DNA of 8,782 bases, taken from Aquificaceae bacterium. GTDB lineage: Bacteria; Aquificota; Aquificia; Aquificales; Aquificaceae. Numbering within the stretch: the first letter of the stretch is position 1; the number at the start of each line of letters is the position of its first letter. The notes beneath the pieces were generated by a model. That model saw nothing but the letters and a program-made list of their open reading frames with translations, had not been told where the DNA came from and searched no databases. The position numbers and the translations under genes are program-made. Of the stretch, positions 1-5,527 are shown in pieces. The stretch covers positions 1-8,782 of the forward strand of contig JALSHX010000263.1 of the NCBI GenBank assembly GCA_026982025.1, written 5' to 3'.

Positions 1-456
1 GGCAACGAGCCTGAAGTTCTCCGCAGTTCTTGTAAGCTCCCTTATAAGAATGTCCGTATCAGCAACGCCTTCAGACTCTCTAACAGTCCCGCCCGCCTCA
101 AGGATCCCGCTTTCTGGAGTGCCGGGTTTGATCGCAAGATACTTGTCCCCCATCAGACCCAGAGTTCCTATGGTCGCCGTTGCGTTTTTGAATATCCTTA
201 CCCTTCTGTCAAGGGAGAAAATGACCTTTACCCTTGAGTCCTCAAGAATTATGTCCTCCACCCTTCCTGCCCTTATTCCCGAAACCCTTACTTCCGCTCC
301 CTTTGAAAGCCCCCCCACATCATCAAAGTAAACAGTGTATATATTCTTCGCGGGCTTGAAGAAAGGTATCTCACCGAAGGTAATGATGAGAAATCCAAAA
401 GCCAGTGATGTTACTATGACAAACAGTCCGAGCTTGATCTCCCTCGTTATGTTCAT
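1..456 (-). CDS. mlaD: MlaD/MCE-family lipid transport protein (N-terminal part; continues past the left edge)
   Basis: The first 152 residues are visible and no stop is reached at the window edge. Residues 9-27 form one hydrophobic signal-anchor helix after a short basic start (MNITREIK). An MCE domain follows at about residues 38-112, with the typical patterns FDDVGGLSKGAEVRVSGIRAG (45-65, residues F44-G64 approximately) and GLMGDKYLAI (100-109). Family knowledge: MlaD-like proteins are anchored in the inner membrane, form hexameric rings in the periplasm, and carry phospholipids between the membranes of diderm bacteria together with an MlaFE ABC transporter. The ATG starts 3 bases after the sir2 stop (TGA-gca-ATG) with no strong ribosome site of its own, so translation is probably coupled to sir2. 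MlaE and MlaF are not in the window. The family assignment is secure, but a role in Mla rather than another MCE pathway is inferred. Confidence 0.9.
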   Translation of the reverse strand, partial: MNITREIKLGLFVIVTSLAFGFLIITFGEIPFFKPAKNIYTVYFDDVGGLSKGAEVRVSGIRAGRVEDIILEDSRVKVIFSLDRRVRIFKNATATIGTLGLMGDKYLAIKPGTPESGILEAGGTVRESEGVADTDILIRELTRTAENFRLVA

Positions 457-459
457 TGC

Positions 460-1155
460 TCAATTAGTATAAATAAACTCAAGCACTTCCCTGAGTCCAT
501 CGGAAGCCTTTTTCCTGACAGACAGGTCCGCATATGAAGTTAAGTCGGTCTCTTGGGGATTTACTTCAACGAGCTTGGCTCCTGATGAGCGGGCAAGGAT
601 AGGTAGCTGTGCCGCCGGATATACGGTTGCAGAAGTTCCCACAACGACAAAGATATCCGCGGACCGGGATAGATCCATTGAAAGGTTGAGGGCGTCTTCG
701 GGGAGGGATTCTCCGAACCAGACAACCCCGGGTCTCATGAGTGCACCGCACCTTTCACAGCTCGGAGGAATCTCGGGAAGAGGAGCACGATAATCCGTTT
801 TTTGATGACTGCAGGACGTACACCTGAGGGTCCATATATTTCCGTGAAGCTCTATCACCTTCTTTGATCCCGCCCTCTGGTGGAGTCCGTCCACATTCTG
901 GGTAATTAGATAAAAATCATCAAATTCCTGCTCCATCCGGGCTATTATCCTGTGACCCTCGTTTGGCTCCGCCTTTGCGATTATCTGCCTTCTCCAGTCG
1001 TACCACTTCCAGACCGTGACGGGATCCCTCTCAAAAGCAGAAGGAGTTGCCAGATCTTGGGGTCTGAACTTGTTCCAAAGACCGTCCTTGCCCCTGAAGG
1101 TGGGGATACCGCTCTCCGCAGATATTCCCGCACCTGTCAAAACGACGATCCTCAT
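460..1155 (-). CDS. cobB: Sir2-family NAD-dependent protein deacylase (class III, CobB/SIRT5-like)
   Basis: The 231-residue length is normal for bacterial Sir2. NAD-binding motifs are GAGIS (8-12) and TFRG (19-22), then QNVD (86-89) and the catalytic His in HGN (H104). Four zinc cysteines lie at 112, 115, 133 and 136, followed by VVGTSATVYPAAQLP. Tyr52 and Arg55 (YDWR) match the Tyr-x-x-Arg pair that in SIRT5 and CobB binds the carboxylate of succinyl- or malonyl-lysine, so desuccinylase/demalonylase activity is likely as well as deacetylation. It is predicted to be cytoplasmic. I chose the ATG at 1155 over the TTG at 1158, because AGGA sits 3 bases before the ATG and directly abuts the TTG. 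The gene is divergent from slyD and is followed 3 bases later by mlaD, so the two are probably cotranscribed, although no functional link between them is known to me. Confidence 0.95.
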   Translation of the reverse strand: MRIVVLTGAGISAESGIPTFRGKDGLWNKFRPQDLATPSAFERDPVTVWKWYDWRRQIIAKAEPNEGHRIIARMEQEFDDFYLITQNVDGLHQRAGSKKVIELHGNIWTLRCTSCSHQKTDYRAPLPEIPPSCERCGALMRPGVVWFGESLPEDALNLSMDLSRSADIFVVVGTSATVYPAAQLPILARSSGAKLVEVNPQETDLTSYADLSVRKKASDGLREVLEFIYTN

Positions 1156-1162
1156 CAATCCT

Positions 1163-1191
1163 ATTTTATTAGCTTGACATTGATCTCACAA
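1163..1191 (-). promoter_or_regulatory. Possible sigma70 promoter for sir2-mlaD
   Basis: On the minus strand, TTGTGA (1191-1186) and TAAAAT (1168-1163) are separated by 17 bases. They match the -35 and -10 consensus at 4/6 and 5/6 positions. The expected transcription start falls at or next to the sir2 ATG, so the mRNA would be almost leaderless. This is a weak call made by eye. Confidence 0.3.
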
Positions 1192-1202
1192 AAAGGTAGA
1201 TT
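1174..1202 (+). promoter_or_regulatory. Sigma70-type promoter for slyD
   Basis: A perfect -35 box, TTGACA (1174-1179), is followed after 17 bases by TAGATT (1197-1202), a 4/6 match to the -10 box. Transcription would start near 1209, ahead of the strong ribosome site AAGGAG (1219-1224) and the ATG at 1232. The site interleaves with the weaker promoter on the opposite strand. Confidence 0.6.
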
Positions 1203-1231
1203 GATGGAAATGCCATTTAAGGAGTTTTGCT

Positions 1232-1723
1232 ATGAACCACTCGGTTGAAAAGAACATGGTAGTGTCCTTCCACTACACCCTCAAGGACACCGAGACGGGA
1301 AAGGTTATTGAATCCAGCAAGGAGGGTGGACAGCCGGTCGTCTTCATGGTAGGTGCGGGAGAGATTATTCCCGGGCTGGAGAGAAGAATGATGGGAATGA
1401 AAACGGGAGAAACGAAGTCCATTGAAGTACCCCCCGAAGAGGCTTACGGACCCAGAAACCCCGAGCTTATTCAAAAGGCTCCCCGTGAGTACTTCCAGAA
1501 CATACCCCTTCAGGAGGGTCTTCCCCTTCAGGCTCAAACACCTGAAGGCAGAACGATCAGTATGACCGTTCTTGAATTTGACGACGAAACGGTCACCGTT
1601 GACCTCAACCATCCCCTTGCGGGAAAAACTCTAACCTTTGATGTTGAAATCGTAAGCATAAGGGAAGCAACTCCCGACGAGATCCTTCACAGACACGCCC
1701 ACGGAGAGGGCTCCCATCACTGA
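1232..1723 (+). CDS. slyD: FKBP-type peptidyl-prolyl isomerase, SlyD-like, with His-rich tail
   Basis: This 163-residue cytoplasmic protein has the SlyD layout. A split FKBP domain (about 1-73 and 128-147) carries VSFHYTL (11-17), GAGEIIPGLE (41-50) and EEAYG (69-73). It is interrupted by an insert-in-flap chaperone domain (about 74-127, ending before NHPLAGKTLTFDVE). After IREATPDEIL the chain ends in a short tail with five histidines (153, 155, 157, 162, 163), a smaller version of the metal-binding tail of E. coli SlyD. Family knowledge: such proteins catalyse cis-trans proline isomerisation, act as folding chaperones, and bind Ni or Zn, feeding hydrogenase maturation in some species. The start is fixed by AAGGAG 7 bases upstream and by the promoter before it. 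Its last 7 bases overlap the end of the convergent metal-transport permease gene. Confidence 0.93.
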   Translation: MNHSVEKNMVVSFHYTLKDTETGKVIESSKEGGQPVVFMVGAGEIIPGLERRMMGMKTGETKSIEVPPEEAYGPRNPELIQKAPREYFQNIPLQEGLPLQAQTPEGRTISMTVLEFDDETVTVDLNHPLAGKTLTFDVEIVSIREATPDEILHRHAHGEGSHH

Positions 1724-2505
1724 AGGCGTGACCTCACCTGATTAAAGAGGAAGGACGCCATAAACATTAAAAGGAGGGCAAAAACCACAACACCGCCGGG
1801 CTGAAAGCCCGTGCGTTCTGTTATTATCACTCCCGCAGAGGTGCATATTAGTGAAACAGCCGATGACAGTAGGACCGCCCTTCCGAAGCCCGAAACGAGA
1901 AAAAGGGAAGTCATCGCAGGTATAACGAATAGCGCGGAAGCAAGAAGAACACCCACAACTTTAACTGCCAGAACTATGGAAAGGGACGAAAGGATGAGGA
2001 GGGAATAAGCGACCATATCAACACGGATTCCGTAGGAAACTGCAAGGTCCTCGTTAAAGCAAAGGAGGGTGAGGTGATTTCTCAAACGGAGGATAAACAG
2101 TAGAGTGAGGAGCAGGAGGAAGATTGACAGAATGAGGTCATACCACGAAACTTTGAAGGGTTCACCAAGAATAGCCTCCGAGAGGTGAGCCTCCGAGTGT
2201 GAATGATCCCCGAGCACTAAAATTCCGAGGGCGACCCCGGAGGTGAATAAAACCGCTATTACCGCATCTCCTGAAACCTTCCCCCTGCTTGACAGAGTGT
2301 AAATCAGGATTCCCATAAGAAGGGTATAGATCAAGGTTGTCGGAAGGGGAGAAAGTCCCATAAGATAGGCAATAGCCACGCCCCCAAGGGCGGAGTGGGA
2401 AAGACCGGCTCCGAGAAGGGACAATCTTTTTAAAACAAGCGGAACTCCGAGAATTGAAGAAGTTAGGGAAACTATGATAAGGTTGAGGACCGCTACCTCG
2501 CTCAC
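1717..2505 (-). CDS. znuB: Metal ABC transporter permease, ABC-3 (ZnuB/MntB) family
   Basis: The 262-residue protein is strongly hydrophobic, with about seven to eight membrane segments. Family signatures are LSHSALGGVAIA (35-46) and VVGVLLASALFVIPAMTSLF (183-202). Family knowledge: it forms the inner-membrane channel of zinc, manganese or iron importers, working with a cytoplasmic ATPase and an extracytoplasmic binding protein. A loop near residue 100 (GDHSHSEAH) adds three histidines, which may contact metal. The start is GTG, sharing a GTGA overlap with the stop of the upstream ATPase gene, so the two are translationally coupled. The substrate cannot be fixed from the sequence; the symbol follows the closest well-known family. 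The 3' end overlaps slyD by 7 bases. Confidence 0.9.
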   Translation of the reverse strand: MSEVAVLNLIIVSLTSSILGVPLVLKRLSLLGAGLSHSALGGVAIAYLMGLSPLPTTLIYTLLMGILIYTLSSRGKVSGDAVIAVLFTSGVALGILVLGDHSHSEAHLSEAILGEPFKVSWYDLILSIFLLLLTLLFILRLRNHLTLLCFNEDLAVSYGIRVDMVAYSLLILSSLSIVLAVKVVGVLLASALFVIPAMTSLFLVSGFGRAVLLSSAVSLICTSAGVIITERTGFQPGGVVVFALLLMFMASFLFNQVRSRLQ

Positions 2506-3155
2506 TCCACTGTAACCCCCATACCGAAAACCCTCTTCACCGCTTCCCCCGCCTTCGTCGGAGAGCCTTCAAACTCTACTTTTCTGCACAGAACCATTAC
2601 CCTATCAGCATTGGTAAGGATAAAATTAATGTCGTGGGATACCATAAGAACAGCTGTTCCCTGTCTTGAAAGCTCTTTGAGAAAAACGAGGATATGCTTG
2701 CGGAAGTGAACGTCAAGCTCTGCGGTGGGCTCATCCAGCAGGAGCACCGATGGTTTAATGGATAGTGCCATCCCTATCAAGACTATCTTCTTCTGCCCTC
2801 CCGAGAGGTCAACGAATCTTTTGTCCCAGATTGTGTGAAGGTGAAGCTGGGCAAGTACATCGTAAGAAGCCCTGCCTCCGACAGCGGTAATCAGCTCCTT
2901 CACGGTTGCGGGGAAGTGCTCTTCAACGAAGATCTGCTGAGGCACATAGCCAACCTTCCCCCTGATTTCAACATGACCCTTCAGAGGTTTTATTATTCCG
3001 CCCAGAATCTTCAGAAGGGTCGTCTTACCGCTACCGTTGGGTCCCACGACTCCGTAAAGTTCACCCCGGCTCAGGGAAAGGGAAACATCTTCAATCACAG
3101 GATCTCCGCCTGAGTAGGTGTGGGTAAGCTTCTCTGCCCGCAGAACCTTTTCCAT
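2502..3155 (-). CDS. znuC: Metal ABC transporter ATP-binding protein (ZnuC/MntA-like)
   Basis: A 217-residue ABC ATPase with every core motif intact: Walker A GPNGSGKT (38-45), Q-loop in YVPQQ (70-74), signature LSGGQ (117-121), Walker B VLLLDEP (137-143), D-loop AELD (145-148) and the switch His in VSHD (H174). It is slightly short for the family, missing only some C-terminal length. It would power import through the adjacent permease, with which it overlaps by 4 bases. AAGGA lies 9 bases before the ATG. No substrate-binding protein or Zur/Fur-type regulator gene is in the window, so the binding protein must be encoded elsewhere. The gene is divergent from the coiled-coil gene across only 28 bases, which contain a perfect inverted repeat that may regulate one or both directions. 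Confidence 0.93.
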   Translation of the reverse strand: MEKVLRAEKLTHTYSGGDPVIEDVSLSLSRGELYGVVGPNGSGKTTLLKILGGIIKPLKGHVEIRGKVGYVPQQIFVEEHFPATVKELITAVGGRASYDVLAQLHLHTIWDKRFVDLSGGQKKIVLIGMALSIKPSVLLLDEPTAELDVHFRKHILVFLKELSRQGTAVLMVSHDINFILTNADRVMVLCRKVEFEGSPTKAGEAVKRVFGMGVTVE

Positions 3156-3157
3156 TT

Positions 3158-3181
3158 AGTAAAATCCTTTTAAATTTTACT
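3158..3181. repeat. Perfect 8-bp inverted repeat in a divergent intergenic gap (candidate operator)
   Basis: The arms AGTAAAAT (3158-3165) and ATTTTACT (3174-3181) are exact reverse complements around an 8-base spacer. They occupy nearly the whole 28-base space between znuC and the gene at 3184. Each arm carries TAAAAT, a 5/6 match to a -10 box, on the strand pointing towards one of the two genes; no convincing -35 box was found for either. It could be a repressor operator overlapping two face-to-face promoters. An RNA hairpin is possible but would be weak because it is AT-rich. Confidence 0.5.
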
Positions 3182-3183
3182 TC

Positions 3184-4317
3184 ATGAGGGAACCTCTTAC
3201 CCTACTGTTTCTAATAATCGCTTACAACCTCTTTCTCTGGTTCATAACAGAGTACAGAATCTCACCGGTTCCCTTTTTCCCCGCCGACATGTATCAGGTT
3301 GTGCTGGTGCTTTCATACAACTCCGTTCTTTACCTGAGCTGGCTATTCGGAGAGAGGTACAAAACGGTCCAGTGGATGGGCTACCTTTTTTTCTTTCAGA
3401 TAGTTGCACTGAGCGTTTACTTCTCCGACCTTGAAATAATCGTGAGAAACCTTCCCCCGGTGCTTCTAACCTTTATTCTGGTAGTTCTTTTTGAATCGCC
3501 AACAGAGAAGGAGATCAAGTCAATTGAGAAGGAAAGGGAAGCCCTACTGACGGAAATAGACAGGGTCAGGAGAGAAAGGGAATCAATTGAAATTCACCTT
3601 AAAGAGCTTGAAAGGGAGCTTAAGGAGGTAGAAGGTAGAAAGGAGGAGAGTCAGGAGAACCTTGAGGAGAAGATCCGCACCCTCCAGAAAGAGATTAAAG
3701 ATTACAGAGAAAAGGAGCATAGGCTTGTTGAAACCAACAGGAGGCTCTTCCAGCTCCTTGACATGCTCAGGAACGAACCCGAAACGGGAGGAAAGGAGGA
3801 GCTTAAAAACCTCAGGAGGGAAAGGAAAAGGCTCATAAGGGAGCTTATTCAACTTCAAGAGCTGACCGACATATATTCGGAGGAAAACCAGAAGCTCAAG
3901 GAGCAGGCTGAAAAGCTAAAGGACGAACTGGAGAAGCTCAGGAGAAAAATGGGAGAGCTTGAAATCCAGCTTGAGAACGCCAAGAGGGAAACAGGTCCCC
4001 TGCAGGAAATATACCGGGAGGTTCTCTCCGCCATACCGGGTGTTGAATTTGCTCCGAGAGCGGTTGAAGAATTCTCAAAACTGCCTGAGCGTAAAAAGAA
4101 AGCATCTTTGAGAGAGCTCTTTGTCTTCAGCCAGAGAAGGGAAAGTAAAAAGCTTGAATCGGTCACCACCCTATCGGGTGTTTTTAAACTGAGATTTTCA
4201 GGGGGGAGACTTTACCTGAAGAAAAACGGGAAAAGCTGGACCGTAATTGGTATACTTCCCTCTGAAAGGGATAAGGACAAAGAACGATACATTAGAGAGG
4301 TGCTGAGCAAAATATGA
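3184..4317 (+). CDS. Membrane protein with long coiled coil and RelE/ParE-like C-terminal domain
   Basis: I do not recognise this 377-residue protein as a named family. Four hydrophobic helices are visible at about 5-22, 37-55, 64-81 and 88-104, giving a likely cytoplasmic C-terminus. Residues 106-272 are a highly charged Glu/Lys/Arg/Leu heptad-like coiled coil with a break at NEPETGG (197-203). Residues 284-377 resemble the RelE/ParE toxin fold: VEFAPRAVEEFSKLPERKKK, then KKLESVTTLSGVFKLRFSG, GRLYL, WTVIGI and a closing DKDKERYI. Basic residues K335, R337 and R342 and Tyr369 sit where RelE-type RNases place their RNA-binding and catalytic residues, but this alignment was made by eye. The ATG at 3184 begins just before the first helix; no ribosome site precedes it, so a leaderless transcript is possible. 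It overlaps the next gene by ATGA. I infer a membrane-tethered RNA-binding or RNase scaffold, without direct proof. Confidence 0.85.
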   Translation: MREPLTLLFLIIAYNLFLWFITEYRISPVPFFPADMYQVVLVLSYNSVLYLSWLFGERYKTVQWMGYLFFFQIVALSVYFSDLEIIVRNLPPVLLTFILVVLFESPTEKEIKSIEKEREALLTEIDRVRRERESIEIHLKELERELKEVEGRKEESQENLEEKIRTLQKEIKDYREKEHRLVETNRRLFQLLDMLRNEPETGGKEELKNLRRERKRLIRELIQLQELTDIYSEENQKLKEQAEKLKDELEKLRRKMGELEIQLENAKRETGPLQEIYREVLSAIPGVEFAPRAVEEFSKLPERKKKASLRELFVFSQRRESKKLESVTTLSGVFKLRFSGGRLYLKKNGKSWTVIGILPSERDKDKERYIREVLSKI

Positions 4318-4910
4318 ACGATGAACGCCTGATGATATTCATTGACGGTTCCAATATATTCCACGGACTCAGGTACCTCAACATTCGTATTGATTACTCA
4401 AGGCTCGTTGACTTTTTGAGGGAAAACCGCAGGGTTGTTAGGACTTATTACTACACTGCTGTCCCGCAGGACAGAGATGTCAGGAAAGGAACGCCGGAAT
4501 GGGAAAGCCTTGTAAGACAGAAGAGGTTTCTTGATGAACTTTCCCTTTCGGGCATTAAAGTTAAGCTTGCAAGGCTCAGGAAACTCCCTTCGGGAGAGTT
4601 TATTGAGAAGGAAGTGGACATTATGCTCGCAACGGACATGCTCTCCCTCGCCTTTCAGAACGCTTACGATACCGCTATTCTCGTCAGCGGTGATAGTGAT
4701 TTCATCTACACCGTTGAGGAGATTCAGAGGATAGGAAAGAGGGTGGAAAACGCCACCTTTAAGAAAACCAGCTCCTACCAGCTTAGGAAAACCTGCGACA
4801 GGTTTCTACTTCTTGACGAGTTCCTGGACAGATTCACCCACGACGAAACCCCCGCCATACTTGAAGATATGGGATTCTGGTCCAAGATCAAAAGTCTCTG
4901 GAAGAGATGA
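4314..4910 (+). CDS. NYN/PIN-like domain protein (LabA/DUF88 family), putative ribonuclease
   Basis: The 198-residue protein has a complete NYN domain at about 5-165. The acidic metal-binding residues are all present: FIDGSNIF (D11, N14), EKEVDIMLATDM (D102, D108) and LVSGDSDF (D127, D129). Family knowledge: NYN domains share the PIN-like fold and usually act as metal-dependent RNases in RNA processing or decay. The tail (166-198) is short and ends in a basic, aromatic stretch, FWSKIKSLWKR, which might bind a partner, RNA or membrane. The start overlaps the stop of the membrane coiled-coil gene by 4 bases, and its own stop overlaps the next start by 4 bases, so all three are translationally coupled. 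RNA substrate and biological role are unknown. Confidence 0.9.
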   Translation: MNDERLMIFIDGSNIFHGLRYLNIRIDYSRLVDFLRENRRVVRTYYYTAVPQDRDVRKGTPEWESLVRQKRFLDELSLSGIKVKLARLRKLPSGEFIEKEVDIMLATDMLSLAFQNAYDTAILVSGDSDFIYTVEEIQRIGKRVENATFKKTSSYQLRKTCDRFLLLDEFLDRFTHDETPAILEDMGFWSKIKSLWKR

Positions 4911-5527
4911 AGGTTCTTCTTGCAACATCCAATCCCGGAAAGGTTGAGGAAATCAGGAGAATTCTTGCTCCGCTCGGATGGGAGATAGTTTTACCTCCGG
5001 GAAAAGTCAAGGTGGAGGAAGAGGGCACTTCTTACCTTGAAAACGCCCTTCTCAAGGCTGAAGCTTACTTTAACGAGTTCGGAATTCCAGCTTTGGCTGA
5101 CGACTCGGGTCTTGAGGTTGAAGCTCTCGGTGGATATCCCGGAATATACTCCGGCAGGTTCTGGTCAGTTGAGTTCGGTGGTCTTGAAGAATCAGATTCG
5201 TCTCGGGACCTTAAGAACATTAAAAAACTCCTGCGTCTCCTTGAAGGGAAAAAAGACCGCAGGGCCAAGTTCGTTGCCGTGGTGGTGCTTTACATGGGTA
5301 GCGGTTTTCTTTCAGCAAAGGGCGTATGCGAGGGAAGGATCCTCACTTCACCCAGAGGCGAGGGAGGGTTTGGCTATGACCCCGTATTTCAGCCCAAGGG
5401 GAAAAATAGGAGTTTTGCAGAGCTGAATCCCCGGGAAAAAGACTCCATCTCACACAGGGGCAGGGCTCTACGAAATCTGGTCCACCTCATCAGAGATATT
5501 CAACTCTGTTCTTCCCCCTCTCCTTAG
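4907..5527 (+). CDS. rdgB: RdgB/HAM1-family XTP/dITP diphosphatase
   Basis: This enzyme hydrolyses non-canonical purine triphosphates (ITP, dITP, XTP) to the monophosphate and pyrophosphate, keeping deaminated bases out of DNA and RNA. Family motifs occur in order: TSNPGK (7-12), TSYLENALLKA (41-51), LADDSGLEVEAL (63-74), YPGIYSGR (77-84), GGFGYDP (153-159) and SHRGRA (182-187). The acidic pair D65/D66 includes the expected catalytic Asp. Its length (206) is normal. It is the last gene of the three-gene chain and starts within an ATGA overlap. The final dozen residues, ending LCSSPSP, are read through the 3' end of the convergent GGDEF gene (38-base overlap) and look like a non-conserved tail. 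RdgB is a housekeeping gene, so its link to the two upstream genes may be only positional. Confidence 0.95.
   Translation: MKVLLATSNPGKVEEIRRILAPLGWEIVLPPGKVKVEEEGTSYLENALLKAEAYFNEFGIPALADDSGLEVEALGGYPGIYSGRFWSVEFGGLEESDSSRDLKNIKKLLRLLEGKKDRRAKFVAVVVLYMGSGFLSAKGVCEGRILTSPRGEGGFGYDPVFQPKGKNRSFAELNPREKDSISHRGRALRNLVHLIRDIQLCSSPSP

Noticed and set aside
50..331. 93-residue plus-strand open frame near the left edge
   Set aside because: The minus strand encodes a convincing MCE domain over the same bases; the plus-strand product is Pro/Ser-rich without domain features.
1217..1612. 131-residue open frame antisense to slyD
   Set aside because: It lies wholly opposite a well-supported SlyD gene, has no ribosome site or recognisable domain, and looks like a shadow frame.
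3184..4910. Classical type II toxin-antitoxin pair
   Set aside because: The RelE-like part is the end of a large membrane protein and the partner is a complete NYN nuclease, not a small DNA-binding antitoxin.
5037..5426. 129-residue open frame inside rdgB in another frame
   Set aside because: All RdgB catalytic motifs are in the other frame; this product has no family features.
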